From positions 1 to 43,048 of the forward strand of contig JAJOHG010000222.1 of assembly GCA_021029095.1 (NCBI GenBank): a stretch of DNA of 43,048 nucleotides, given 5' to 3'. Made by a program: the position numbers and the translations under genes. This DNA comes from Phellopilus nigrolimitatus (taxonomy: Eukaryota; Basidiomycota; Agaricomycetes; Hymenochaetales; Hymenochaetaceae). This document shows positions 31,050-43,048 of the stretch, piece after piece (within the stretch, counting starts at the first letter, position 1; each line of letters starts with the position of its first letter). The notes beneath the pieces were generated by a model. The model was not told where the DNA came from. It searched no databases and saw only the letters and a program-made list of their open reading frames with translations.

Positions 31050-32453
31050 AGCGAAGGTCTTGATGAGGGGAAAGGGATCGATCGGGTTGTTCGGAGGTTT
31101 TCGAATGGCAGGGCTTAGACGTCCCTTATCCTTTATGCTGCCTCCTTCATGCCGAATTTCAGTGAGAGTAGATGCACATGATAGAAGCACATTTCGCCAG
31201 GGTTCTTCCTTGATAACTAGCTCTACGCTTCAACGGCGCGGAGTGCATGGGACCAGGCACCCGTCGACGAAGAAGCGGAGACGCTTGACATCCTTTAAAG
31301 GGTTGGTGAATTTCACATGAGCGTGTGTACGTCAGTAGCATCGAAGAAATAGATGCAGAAATGCAGACATTTTGAGCCGCGAAGTTCGATCGAGGGTGAT
31401 CAAATGCTAATCAAGAAAGTGATGCGACTTAGTCCTTCCCATGGATGCGGGACCGCTTGAAAATTTGCTTAAGACATCCCGCAGGTGGAGGCGGTAGTAG
31501 GAGGCTGTAAGCCTGCGGAGCATTAGAGATTCGCCGAGTAATGTGAAATGAAATGCTTCGAAGAAACACGGCAGCGCTGCAATTCCCAAGATTCTGGGAC
31601 GATAATGTTCAACAAGGACAAGTACATCAAATGGGAGAGCCATTCAGTGCACAAACGCCCCAGTACCTTCTCCAATTGAACTCTGTCGACAGACCCTTTT
31701 CTGCCCCCATTTCGTCATCGACGGATAGCGAGATTGTCGCGGAAGGATGCAGATCAAAGGAATCAGAAACATGCTATTCATGAGTTCTTAAGGCTGACCC
31801 CTAGCTCGAGTTCCAGTTAGTTCGGTGGCGAGGTTCTTCAGGTGCTTCAGGTAGTGTAGGTAGATATGCCCGCTGACAAGATTAGATAACTGCACATGAA
31901 AATAGACATAAAATTAACTGTTATGTCAAATGTGACAAGGGAATGGCATATTCACCACCCTGACGCGAGCAACGACAATCCTGTACGTGCAATTGGGCAC
32001 GTTCATGCATCCAATCGTGCCTTTTCGAGGAGACTTCAGGACACTATGGGTACACGCGAAGCATTCACCAGCAGCAAAGAATTCTTGCGGCATTTTATCG
32101 GTTTTTTCAGAAGATCTATTTTTCAGTGAGATTCAGTGGGAACCTTAAAGAAATTAAAGATGCGGAATCTGACCTAAACAAGCCAGTCGTTGTATTCCTG
32201 AAATTGGAGTCCATCAGACAAGTATGAAAAAAAAAAGTGTGAAAGTCCATCAACTCAGAAGGGAGAGGATGGCACGCTATACGCAACACAAGTAAATTCT
32301 TATACGTGGAGATAATATAATAAAACGTTTTGGAGTGAGGCTTGACACCGTCTTGCCATAAAGATAATGCAATGCGATTTAGATGATCGACGGCAAAAGA
32401 AAAAAGGGGGAAAATACTGCAGATAATGATGATACCAAGCAAATCAATGACAA
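31050..32453. other. Intergenic region, MFS promoter to ATG11 3' end
   Basis: About 1.4 kb. Overlapping short frames on both strands (for example 31407-31643 and 31553-31783) have no recognisable domain or splice partners. It should contain the MFS promoter next to 31049 and the ATG11 terminator near 32453. Nothing else is supported. Confidence 0.5.
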
Positions 32454-35400
32454 TTAAAATTTCCTTAGAAGCTCCGATGCGGGTGTCGAAGAGTCGATCA
32501 CGGCACTATCCGTGTTCGCATCCTTTATTGGGGAAACAGACCCCGAGCTATGAACGGAAGCGGCCGCATTATCAGCGCTCAGCCCATTCTGCAATCCAGA
32601 GCCAGAAGAACCAGAGGCTACGACTGCTTTTCTTCGGCGCCCGAGCGACATCGACATACTGAAGGTGTTCGCGAGGTTCGCAAGGGCACTCGTCGCCGAA
32701 GTACCCACACTTGGACTGGCGGTTAGATTCATAGAGGGCCTCTTGTTCAGTGTAGCACCTGCCATGGAACCAGGGATGACGTGTTCCGAGGTTGTCCTCC
32801 GTCGGCTGAATAATATATTAGACATCCCCTCCGAGACTGAATGCGTCGGCGATGGCGTAGATGAGACCATTGGACTGCTGACGTGCCGCCCAAGGCTGTT
32901 ATTTGCACTACGGTCTTTTGTGAGTCCAACTGCAGGAGCGTCTCCAGACGAAATAGACGAGGATGTTGGCGGAGAATTAGCAGGATGCTCTGATGAAAGG
33001 GCGATAGTGGGAGCCGCTTTCGACGTCGCTGCAGGCGAACCAGACCCTTTGGCAAAGGGTGCTATTCGCCCACCACTGAAGGAAATGCGCGTCGACGAGG
33101 TCCCGCTGGCGCGTGAGCCCGGCCGAAGCGGCGAGGGTACACTTGGGGAATGTGAGAGTGTTACCACACGAGTGGGCGACGGCGGCGGAGGCCCTGCCAG
33201 CCTAGATGTGGGGGAAGGTGTTCTACTTCGCGAAAGAGAGGGCGGGGTCGCAGGGATAGTTTCAAGGGAACTTTCCGCGGGAGTAGCTTGCGCAAGAAGC
33301 CTCGACAACGAAGACGGACCAGCAGATGTCGAATTTGAACGTGTACGCACGGGGAAGAGGTGTGACGTCGGTGAGCGCGTCGGTCCCAGTGGTTCCGCCG
33401 CAGAAGTGCCGGGTTGCGGAACATCCGCTAGCGGGGGGCTTATTGGACGTTCCAGATGCGAAGGACTTTGCGGCCGGTCCTGATTAGGTTTGGTCGACGA
33501 CGACTTCCTCTTCTTTGTAGCCTCAGCTCCGGGTCGAGTCCAGTCTTCGACCTCTAACATATAATACTTTATACCATCTCCGAGACTATACGGATTGCTA
33601 CTCGGATCCTGAAGGGAAGAAAGTATCAGGCTTTCTCCACATGGATGTAATAAACCGAGATTACACTAACCTTCGTATCCGCTATCTTTTCAGTGATAGA
33701 CGTGATGCGAGCCACAATCCATTCTCGTGTTTTAAGCTGCTCTGCGAGTCGACCAGTAGCATTAAGAAAGTAATGAGGAAACGACACTGCTCAAAGGATG
33801 TCAACATTTATAAAAATCACATAATCAGAACGGAGTGACAGAATCCATACCATTGAAAGCCGCCCACGGTTTGGAGATTGAATTACGCGTAGGAAGGAAG
33901 AGTGCCAGATCACCTTTTGCGAAACCCCGAAACGTGATCTTCCCTTTCGCCCGCTCACGATACTCTTTGCATTGTTTCTGCCATTTACGCACAACTGACC
34001 CAACTTTCGTGACAGTCTCCGAGAATGAGTCTAAATCGTATGCCCGAAGAATTTCTAACGCGGCAGCAGGGTCTGTTGGGTCTATCGGAATCGCTTCTTC
34101 ACGCAGTGGAGACACAGGCAGCCTCGGGGGCGACAGGATGACAGACTCTGACGGGTTCACGCCGTTCTTTAGAGTGGTTGCAGGGTGGACCGATATAGGC
34201 TGAAGCGTCGCGAAGGCCTTTGTATGACAATCGCGGAAAGCGATTGCGACATCCAAGGATTGAGCGACCAATCTATCCCGGTTGGATATCTTTTGCTCAT
34301 AGTCCGACTGCGAAGCTCGCCCCTCTGATAGATCATTGCGAAGGACGCGCTCAACGTGGCGAGCTTCCCGTAGCTCATGCTCTGTCCTCTGCAGTTCCTC
34401 CCGAAGACCAGCGGCGTCGGCATGTAGGACGTCGATCTCCGCTCTCGCCTCCTTCAGCTGCCTCTCGTTCTGATCCAGCTGGGCCCTGGTCTCAAAGAAC
34501 CGCTGCTCGAGCACTGCACGGTCCCCATCCGCCTCTGCGATGTGGTCGCGCATAATGCGGTCGTGCTCAAGTGCCTGTGCGCGGAGCAGCCGCTCTTTCT
34601 GTTCCCGAGCGTCCCGCAGGGCACGGTTCGCCTCCGCGTTCTCTGTGCGTGCCGCTTCGATTTGCGTGCGCATATCCTCTCCGCGAAGACGCGCTTCTTC
34701 GAGTTTGCGCAGCGTCTCCGTTTGGTCCGCAAGGAGCTGCGTGATTTTCGCGGAGTGCTCCGAGTGAAGTTGTTTCGCTTCTTCGTAGTCTGCCCGCGCC
34801 AGCGCGAGCTCTTGCCGAAGCATGTCCGCCTCTTGTGCGCGACCAGTCGCGTCTGCCAATGCGTTAACCTGCTCTTCTCGTAGCTGTTCGACGTTTGCGA
34901 GCAGCTCAGTGTGACGTTGCTCAATATTTTTTCGCACCTGCATATCAGACTCATTCTGCGCTTTCAGTGAATGCACCTCGCGCATTAGCGCTTCCGCCTG
35001 CTGACGGTCATGGTCTGCAGAATCCGAAGAGCCGCGGAGCTCTTCCTTTAAGAGTGCAATTTCATCTTGGTATTGCTCTCTCTCTTTCCTAAAAGCAGCA
35101 TCGCGCTCGCTTCTCTCATTGTCAAGAGTGGCCACTTTTTCTGAAAGCTCCTGAAACGCAGCTTCGTCTGCCTCCGTGACTGGAAACAATAGAATCTTCA
35201 GCTTCTAGCAATAACAACAAAAGTTAGAGCTTACGACGGCGCCGAGATGACGATAGCCTCGAGGACGAAAGCACTATAATCCCATCAGCGCATAGCACAT
35301 CATTCCAGATAATACCAGCTACTTACTCGACTTCTCCACAATTCGGTCGAAAGACGACTCGATGCCGTCCATCCTATCGACGAGTTTATCGAGCGCCCTG

Positions 35401-37407
35401 CGCGTCTCCTGCAGCGGTTGGGCGGGCATGCGCGGATCGCCCTGTATGCTACGCTCAAACGAGTCAAGCACCTTCATAAAAGCCTCGACATCGCTGCGCT
35501 CGAGTGAATACTCGCCATCCTTGCCGCCCGACGGAGAGAAGTCTATCGCTGGAACAGCATCGTCCATGCCCCTTGTATCAAAGGGCAGCTGTCCGTGAAC
35601 TTCACCTCGATAAATCTGCCGGCGTTTGCGCTCCGCCGATCTACAGGTAATTAGTGAGCGGAACATAGAAACACTTCAGTGCGCCATACGTCAGTTTCGC
35701 CATGACTTCGAGGATCGTCTGTGCCCTCTGATAGAAAAACCGGGCTGTAAAAACCTTTAAATATAGATTTAAAGTAACGACTTCAGAATATGTCACTCAC
35801 CAAACTCCTTCCTTCGTACGATCTCGATAAGCGTCGCACCATACGCGTAAAGCATGTTGTGCAGACGTTGAATATGCACAAAACTAGTCTTCACGCGGAA
35901 GTCTGCCTGAAGAGCGCTCATCAGGCCCGGGAGTTGCACGATGTCTGCGTTGAGCATGCTAATGCAGCGAAGGGCGCCGATACAAACTTCCGTAGACAAA
36001 TTCTATTCGATAAAATAGGTAAGCAACTTCCAAAGAAATTTGAGAAAGAAAAAAAGGATCTCACCTTGGTATCTGTGACATCCTCTACCTCCTTGCGCAG
36101 AGAAGCATCGGCTTGCTTTAGTTCTAATGAGATTTACGTAAGAAGAGACTTGGAGAAGCTGATAAAAAGTTGCGCACCGAGTAAAAGGTCACTAGAATCC
36201 AGCGCAGCGCCTGTTATCCCTTCAAGATTTGAAGCGACATCTGTAACCTTCTCAAAAGCGTCCTGCGCACACCGCTCGCTCGACTCCGCGTTTTCCAAAA
36301 GACTAAACTACTTTAACACGCGCACGCAACACTCATAATCGACCTTACCGAGTTGTCTGCAGAGTCGCGCGGATCTGGTCAGCACCCTCCGACAGGCGCA
36401 CCATGCACTCCTGAGCCTGCTCGAACCGCGCCTTCAGGCCCTCTAAACGGTGTATCAGAAGCATATCAACAACTGAATCATAGAAACACAGACGCACCAC
36501 TGGTTTTCGCACACCCGTCTGCGACCTGGCGCATCTTGTCGTGCGAAACATAATCTCCCAGCGTGCGTGATCGCTCGCCCGCCTCGATAGCCCGGCGCGC
36601 GGCAACACTGAGGAATTCGGGGTGGATGCGGACAGCGGCAACGGCAGCCAGGTCCGCATCAAGCATGGAGAGGAGTAAATCCTGCGTCTCGAATGCACGG
36701 TGGGCGCCCTGTGCGAACGGCTCGAAGGCCTCGGAGAGTGAGAGAATGTTGAGATCGAGGGTGCGGGAAGCGATACTGAGCGCATCGAGCTGGATGCGCA
36801 CAGAAGCGGAGGTGCGCGCCACTGTGTCGGAGTGCATGTGAGCGGTGTGGAGGTAGGCTGCGGCGAGCTGGTGGGGGCGGAAGGGTGGCGTAGACGAGAT
36901 GGCATCTGTGCTAGCTCAGCGAATGAAATTGGATAGCTATGTAAGAAGTACACACCTTCAATGGGAGGCTGCAGCCGAGGCTGAACGTGAAGTTCCCTGA
37001 GCACCTCGTGCAAGTCATATTCTAGATAATATTTATTGAACACAAATATGGTCTGGAAATCTTTGAGCAACGTCCAAGGCCACAATTTGCATGCTTACAT
37101 CGTCCTGGGCTCCAGCTAGTTCGTGCAGGTTTTCGTTGGTCAGTCGACGGCCGTCCGAGAGGTATGCTATAACGGCTTGCTGGTCGACTCCTGTCTCGTC
37201 TTGGAGGAATTGTTCCAAGCTGCCGTTCCTAACTCGATTTAAATACCACGTTTTGCTCTCCAGGTGAACAAGACGCACCGCTCGATCTCCCATAACGTTG
37301 TATCGACCTGGCACCGATAGAATGAGCTTCCGAGCACGTTGTGGCGCTGAAACCGTGTAACCTACCTGGAATGCCTCTCCATCTTCTGCGCGACAGATCC
37401 GTAGCAT
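32454..37407 (-). CDS. ATG11: ATG11, scaffold protein for selective autophagy
   Basis: Large minus-strand gene of roughly 1,300 or more residues. The start MLRICRAEDGEAFQ (37366-37407) is joined through a 29-nt exon (37279-37307) to NGSLEQFLQDETG. This restores the ubiquitin-like N-terminus with AYLSDGRRL and FVFNKYYL typical of Atg11. A helical middle follows (36956 down to about 35200), then a long Glu/Arg/Gln-rich coiled coil (35189 to about 34270). Next comes the conserved C-terminal Atg11 domain: ITFRGFAKGDLALFLPTRN, PWAAFN, HYFLN, LKTREWIVARITSITE, and LGDGIKYYMLEVEDW. The last exon adds about 350 Ser/Pro/Thr-rich residues ending ELLRKF. Atg11 binds cargo receptors and Atg1 kinase to start selective autophagy such as pexophagy and mitophagy. 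Exons between 35200 and 36950 were not all fixed. The gene lies 326 bases downstream of PWP2, same strand. Confidence 0.93.
37279..37307 (-). other. 29-nt microexon in ATG11
   Basis: The exon begins GTCGATACAACG after a CAG acceptor and ends GAGATCGAGCG before GTGCGT. The join gives EAFQVDTTLWEIERNGSLEQF, which fits the Atg11 ubiquitin-like fold. Reading straight through instead gives an unrelated 50-residue stretch that the family lacks. Confidence 0.8.
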
Positions 37408-37733
37408 AAATCTCTCGAGCTCGCCCTTCACTTCGATTCTGAGAGACAAGCTGCAAATGCTTCGTCGAGAATGGGCGTCGGAATGAGCCTGAACCTAAGT
37501 GATCGCGGCAAGTGACGTCTTGAAGCATCCGGCGCGAACTTGCTGAATTGAGCAATGAGTACTTAGCAAGTTATTATGTTGCCGAGCTGACACATCCTTA
37601 CGACGCAAGTGTTGCCTCAGAATAAGCTACCGAAATAGCTCAATACAAAATAATATGCTGCCGATATATGTAGATTACATGTACAGTGAGGCCAGAGAAA
37701 TAGTTGATAGAAAGACCGTGAAACCTGAAACAA
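37408..37733. other. PWP2-ATG11 intergenic spacer
   Basis: The 326 bases between two genes on the same strand hold the PWP2 3' end and the ATG11 promoter. AT-rich tracts occur near 37640-37680. No distinct regulatory motif was recognised. Confidence 0.5.
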
Positions 37734-40640
37734 TCATGAATCAGTCTGCATGGCCGCATCACGCTCAGACTCGGCACTTTCAGCAGCTTCTTTCGTTTTG
37801 GATTGGTCAATGAGGAACGAGAGTGTAGCTGTGTTCTCATCGCAGCTGCAAGACGATATATTAGACGACGCAACACGAAGTAGGAGCGCCAAACACCTAC
37901 ATCCTCGAGATATTTTGTTCCGCATCTACCAGGCCCTTCCACACCACTCGGAATGCGCTCGCATACTCCGTAGACCTATCGCGCAGATATCTCCCATGCG
38001 CGAACAATAGCGCACGCACCCACAGCAAGTCGAATTCGAGATGCGGCGAGCGCATACCGCCCGCGCCCGCAGCGCCGGCGGGGTCCAAGCGGTCCGCGAC
38101 GAAACGCAGCATCTTCTCCAGGTATACCGCAGGCAGCTGGCGCGCAACGAGTGCGACGTCCGCGCGCGGTACGGACTCGTACGCCTGCCGAAGCAGCGGC
38201 CGCTCGTTCAGGCGGAATGCCATCACGAGCGCCATAAGGAACTCCCGCCGCACAATCGTCGCGCGCACGGACGCCGGGGTCAGTTCCATGTCGAGATCGA
38301 ACGGGTCAAACGTCAGCGTCTCGTCAAGCATATAGAGGAGGAGACCCTCAGTCGACGCGGCTGCCCAGCTTGTGCCTGTCGGCGAGAAACGCACACATTT
38401 TGTGCGTGCCTCTTGACGATAGCGACGCTTCGAGAGGTCTCCGCGCTGTGCGCCCGGGAGTGCATGGTCCTGGCGGTCCTCTAGGTCGCTCTCGTCACCA
38501 CGGTCATCAATGAGGTCGACATTTCCTGCCTCAGTGACGCGCCGGCTGTCTAGAAACTCTTCTGTGCCATCTAGTGACAAGTTCTCGCTGATCTGGAACT
38601 TCTTCACCATCACACCGTCCCGTATGTCGTAAAGCACGACATATTTACTATTCCCTCCGGCGAGAAGGCATGATCCATCTGCAGTGTAAGCAAGGCTGTT
38701 GAAGCTCTTTCCTGAGCTGCTATTCGCCGCTGAACGGCGGTCGCCCGCCTTGCGCCCACCCGATATATCCTTACGTCCCTCGATGAGCGTTGTCTGCTTG
38801 CCAAGCAAGACATCCCAGAAGCTGATCTGTCCATCCAGAGACGAGGCAGCAAGCTCCTTGCCGTCTGGGCGGAAGGCGAGCGCAAGCACGTCCGCGCTCA
38901 GCTGGAACGGCTCTACCGCACGCGAGCGGTCATACACGTTCCATACACGGACGGATTTGTCCCATGACGCGCTCGCCAGCACGTTGCCCGTCGGTGAAAA
39001 CGCGAGCGCGCTCACCGGACCTTCGTGTCCGCTCATGACATCCAGGAGTTTGCCCGTCTGCACGGACCACATGAATATCTGGAAGCTGTCCGTCGAGCCT
39101 GCGGCGACAACCTCACCACTCGGGTCAACTGCGAGACAGGAAAACTGCACAGGAGAAGGGGAGGTAAAGGTGCGAAAGTTACGATAGCGAATGAGATCGA
39201 AGGCGCGGACGGTGCCATCCAGAGACGCAGAGAACAGAATCTGGCCTTGCTTTGCGAATTCGACAGCAGACACGGCTGCAGAATGTTCTGAGAAAGTGAC
39301 GAAGCAGAAGCCAGAGGCCGTATTCCAAACCTTCACTTTGCCATCATCGCCACCAGTCGCGATGTGTTGCCCATCAACAGAGTACGATAGTGTGTTCATG
39401 TCGAAGTAATGGCCCTGCTGCTTAAGAACGTACGATTCCGATTGCCACTCCCAGACAAGCAACTGCCCGAGCTTTGTCGCGCCAAAAGCAAGCCATTCGC
39501 CGCTCGCATTGATTGCCACAGACGATATTTTCTCTTGGGAGATACTAAGCGTGTGGACGTTTGCGAAGTCGGGCATCTCCCATAAGCCGAAGACACCCGT
39601 TGAAAACCCGACGACAAGCATATTTGAGGGAGTATGGAACGTGCTGCACACTACTTTTGTACCGGGCTGGTTGAAGTAACTGCGCTTCGAGATGCCCCAC
39701 CTCGTATTCGCAATAGTGTTTTCCGAAGGTTCCAAAGTTCCATCTGAGTCTTCATCAGATTCTTCTTCACCTGGCTTGGCTTTCCAAGTGAAAACAGCGC
39801 CGTCGCGACTGACAGTGTATATCTGCATTTAATTGAGCATGCAGGTGACTAAAGTAAACCATATACTCACTGTTTCTGAGTCCGCTGAGAAGTAAGCATT
39901 CACAACGACGTCCTTATGTCCAGCAAACGTTTTTGGCCGAAACCCTTCCACGGGATCCAGCGTAAACAGGCGAGCAGTCATATCTCGCGACGTTGTGATA
40001 AAACATCTGTTGGGTCACCTCAGCAAATTAAAGTCCATGAGGGCGCAACGGCACCCACTTTGAGTCTGGAGACCATTCTATGCTCAACGCTTCATCGTGA
40101 TGACCCGTATACGTCCTGTGCAAGTTGAAAGGCGCGAACTCGCGCATGAGATGGTTCGGTGTCCTCCACACCTGTATATGTGAGTCGTGTGTGACCGCAA
40201 TGAACCGGCCATCAGGGGAGAATTTGACGACATTGACAGGCTTCTTGAAGTTGAAGTGATGCAGCACCGCTCTCCTGCGGAAATTCACCAGGAGAGCACG
40301 GCCGTCTTCGTCGACGCTGATGAGCACATTGCCGTCGGGGCTCAAGGCGATGGCTGCGATGTTTTTGCGATTCTCGAATGGGAGAGTGTACGACTTGTTG
40401 CTTCGTGAGAATAAAAAAAGCCAGCGCAGACACAGGAGACTATAGGTACTCACTTGACGAGGTCAAAGACCGAAACACGGTTCCCTACGGGGCTCAACAC
40501 CGAATTTCCATCTGACGTGAAGAGTATGTTTCCTTGCTGGTATACTGTCCCACAGAGGTTCGAAAACTACATCCAAAATCATCAAATTTTAACATAATTT
40601 GTTGCAGAAAAGCTGCGCGTACCTTGAAGTTGGCCTTCAT
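37734..40640 (-). CDS. PWP2: PWP2 (UTP1), WD40 protein of the U3 small-subunit processome
   Basis: Exons: 40623-40640 (18 nt, MKANFK), 40454-40566, 40059-40400, 39871-40006, 37901-39822 and 37734-37845; all join in frame, giving about 880 residues. The start leads into FSNLCGTVYQQGNILFTSDG, the typical Pwp2 opening. Tandem WD40 repeats follow, with units such as IAALSPDGN-like blades, VKVWNTASG, VRAFDLIRYRNFRTF, and SVRVWNVYD. The C-terminal Utp12-like helical domain contains LMALVMAFRLNE and AYESVPRADVALVARQLPAVYLEKML, ending AAMQTDS. Pwp2 is an essential nucleolar protein of the UTP-B complex in 18S rRNA maturation. The 5' microexon start is supported because it restores family wording. The last intron donor is GTAGGT at 37900. 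Confidence 0.95.
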
Positions 40641-41345
40641 GAAGTTTTCACAGAGAACGGCATCGGCACATCCATATGGAAAAAATGAAGTTTATCTAGT
40701 AGATAAGATTAGATGGGGGTAAGGTCAGCATCAACCGGCCCTAAACACCACAGCTTTAGCGCATCCGTCAAATGTGGCTAGACGCCTTGCCACAGGCTTG
40801 TGTTCTCGAAGGTCGGGTCAGGTCAGGGAGATTTGCGCCTAATCCTGCCTGACTAATACGTGTTTTTCTAACTTTATGCTGGACCTTGACCTGACTCTCC
40901 GTGGCTCGCCGCTGACCTGATCTAGGCGAAGATAAGGGGTGAGTACGAACGAATTGTGCATTTATGGATACTGATGTTGGTTGAGAATTATGATATTCGC
41001 TGGCGGGATCCCCTCTCAGAAGAGATGGCTCAGACAGACTCGGATGGATGAAACAACTCATTTCTTCTGGCCTTTCGAAACTTGAAGCAGTTTGTATTTC
41101 ACATATCCTTCCCAGGATTATCCTGGCTTCAGAAAAAAAAAAGTACAAAGACGAGACAGTTCTGTATAGCTTTCATGTATGCTAGGTCAAATAGGCTATT
41201 GATTAATTGGTGAGTCTTTTGGATCTTTCTGTAACAAAATTGACATTTTGCAATAAGGTCGCTGGTTCTGGGTCGCGATTACAAGGCATAACAATTTCAA
41301 AGTTACATTCATATTTGTTTCACTGTACAGACAAGAGTATTTAAC
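40641..41345. other. Intergenic region, PWP2 promoter to AKR pseudogene 3' end
   Basis: About 700 bases. It holds the PWP2 promoter (next to 40640). At about 41290-41345 the sequence still resembles the 3' flank of the intact AKR (GAATGTAACTT shared with 21476-21486). Between 40690 and 41150 I see repeated GACCTGA/TCAGGTC-like bits (40815-40925) but no gene. Confidence 0.5.
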
Positions 41346-43048
41346 TAATGACCGAATATTTTCATAGGCTTATACGCCTCTTCGAGGTACTTCATCTCCT
41401 CGTCCGTGAGCTTCTCGTTCACAACGGCTTGAAATAAACAGTATCAACGAACTGCAGCAGAAAAAATGAGGACCAGAAAACATAGCTACGCACCGATGAG
41501 GTCCTCGAGATTCTTTAGCTTTGTCGTGCCCACTATAGGCGCAGCGACAACTAGTGTTGAGAAATAACATTTCATTATAAGTGAGGGCCCAGGATACATC
41601 TAAAAGGGAATGGTGATACATACGGTCTTTGTTTATCACCCAGATGAGGGCGATTGGGCCATGGTGAGGCCTTTCTTTTTCGCGATCTCTTCGACTCTGT
41701 AAGACAGCGCAAATGTTATATGCATCCACAAGGTTTACAAAAAAACAAAGATGCGCACCTGCGTGTGACCTCTCGGTTGCTCTCATTGTCATAGCCACCG
41801 AACATGCTATAAATCACAAGTCAGCAGTGGAATCAAAAGTAAGAGAATTAGCAGGATACGAACGTATACTCACATGTCACTGTCGGCCCTCAGGGTGCGT
41901 TCGCTAACTGGGCGGGTCACATATCCGCGCGCAAGAGGGCTCCACGGAATAGATCCCACCCCGAAGTGCTGCAACGTCGGCATCATCTCGCGCTCCTCTT
42001 CACGGTACACGATGTTGTAATGGTTCTGCATCGAGATGAACGGCGTAAGGTGGTTCGCTATCGCATAGTCTAGTCAAGTATCAGTAGGAGAAAGTCTCGT
42101 AAGAACACTATACAGCCTACTTTGCATCGCCTGGACTGTAGAGCAAAAGGATATCAACAATATTGATGTCAATACAAGTGGAAGGCGTGCTTTCATACGT
42201 ACATTGCCAGGCGTAGAGCAAGAGGACATGCCGATGTACCGCACATATCCTGCCTTCACAACATCGTGAAGTGCCTGCATCTGTAAAATATGAGTTGGAA
42301 ATGAGCTAGAAGAGCGAAAGCAGGTATGCGCACTGTTTCCTCGAATGTCTGTTTATCAAAGCGATGACCTATTCTATATATGTGAGTATGAAGAATGTTT
42401 ATTGATTACACGAGCTGCCCCGTACATTGGAAGACGTCGATGTAGTCGAGTTGAAGACGTTCCAGACTATTTTTAACAGCTTCGAAGATATGCTGTGGCA
42501 GATAAAATACGATCAGACGACTTAAGTATATGCGCATTAATACAATACCTTGCGACTCAGGCCTCTCTGGTTGACATAACCCTCTTTCTCCGGATCACGG
42601 TCGGGTGGACGTAGGCGGTCTCCATATGTGCGGGTCACGACTCCGTTGCACTGTAATTCGCGTCGAAAGAGGGAGAATTAGCGCTTCATAGTATTATGGA
42701 TGCTGTACAGGAGAAAGAAAGAGAGAGGTGCCTTGGTCAGGACGACGATCTCGTTGCGTGGAAAATTGAATTTCTTGATCGCTTTTCCGAGGATAACTTC
42801 AGAAAGGCCATTTGAGTAAACCTTATGCACGTATAATCGCAATAAGTCGGCGTAAAATAACTGGAAGTAGATAAAACTTACATCGCTGTGTCAAACGTCT
42901 GTATTCCTGCGTCATATCTGACAATCGAGTTGCAGACGGTCAGGATGCTTCTTGATAAGAAAGGTAGCAAAAACGGCTGACGCAGCCTTGATATGCTTCA
43001 GACCTTCTTCCTCAGGGAGTAGCCACCCTGCCCAGCCGGAGTCCCCGT
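41346..43048 (-). pseudogene. Inverted, frameshifted copy of the aldo/keto reductase (5' end beyond window)
   Basis: The minus strand matches the gene at 19533-21468 exon by exon, starting within GDSGWAGWLLPEEEG at the window edge and ending MKIFGH. Introns also match closely, for example the one around 42062-42120 against 20689-20739. Two lesions break the frame. Near 42210-42216 two extra bases follow TCCTCTTG (CTCTACGCC against TTACGCC), turning SSCYAWQ into SSCSTPG. After splicing this meets a TAG at 42058-42060. Near 41655 one base is missing (GCCCAATCGCC against GCTCAAATCTC). A codon for Pro is also absent from the TPFEET motif. The N-terminal half, including the catalytic Asp, Tyr, Lys and His segments, remains open, so a truncated product is possible. 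The microexon is preserved. Confidence 0.88.

Noticed and set aside
32665..33483. Plus-strand open frame of 272 codons
   Set aside because: It is antisense to the last ATG11 exon; its openness follows from the Ser/Pro-rich coding strand, and no family is recognisable.
37033..37449. ATG11 N-terminus read as one continuous exon
   Set aside because: The continuous frame inserts about 50 residues foreign to Atg11; splicing with the 29-nt exon gives the family sequence.
1..43048. CRISPR arrays, tRNA or rRNA genes
   Set aside because: No regularly spaced repeats, and no tRNA box A/box B pairs or rRNA blocks were seen by eye; a dedicated scan could still find a tRNA.

Overview
The window looks like nuclear DNA of a filamentous basidiomycete, probably an Agaricomycete of the wood- or litter-decay kind. 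The support is indirect: dense genes on both strands, many short GT-AG introns (mostly about 45-75 nt) with several microexons, no operons, and families typical of that group (large membrane P450, full-length ABCC transporter, sorting nexin with SH3-PX-BAR order, Atg11, Pwp2). All gene models were spliced by eye.

Layout. 1-350: last exon of a mismatch-repair gene (MSH6-like, + strand). 351-6419: an intact cytochrome P450 (1445-3732, minus) set in a graveyard of decayed DNA. The graveyard holds a relic of the 3' end of an ABC transporter gene (~741-1060), two P450 haem-site relics (~4180-4420 and ~6035-6230), and a direct repeat (~5175-5340 versus ~6185-6333). 6420-12955: intact full-length ABCC-type ABC transporter (minus). 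13508-13676: a MITE-like inverted-repeat element. 13700-14990: epoxide hydrolase with two apparent frameshifts (minus). 15328-17069: OYE-type NADH:flavin oxidoreductase with a hydrophobic tail (+). 17070-19532: long gap with no gene I can name. 19533-21468: aldo/keto reductase (+). 22112-25280: SH3-PX-BAR sorting nexin (+). 26415-27483: a second, AKR3-like aldo/keto reductase (minus). 28998-31049: MFS sugar transporter (minus). 32454-37407: ATG11 (minus). 37734-40640: PWP2 (minus). 41346-43048: an inverted, frameshifted copy of the 19.5-kb aldo/keto reductase, running off the window end.

How the genes may relate. P450, epoxide hydrolase, flavin oxidoreductase, aldo/keto reductase and ABC exporter together resemble a loose xenobiotic or secondary-metabolite handling neighbourhood. 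There is no synthase or pathway regulator, so I do not call a biosynthetic cluster. The right half is mostly cellular housekeeping (endocytosis, autophagy, ribosome biogenesis).

The most informative signals are signs of genome turnover: repeated duplication and decay of P450/ABC material, a recent inverted AKR duplication about 20 kb away whose second copy is broken, a non-autonomous inverted-repeat element, and catalytic motifs carried on very small exons. I did not find a convincing new molecular system.
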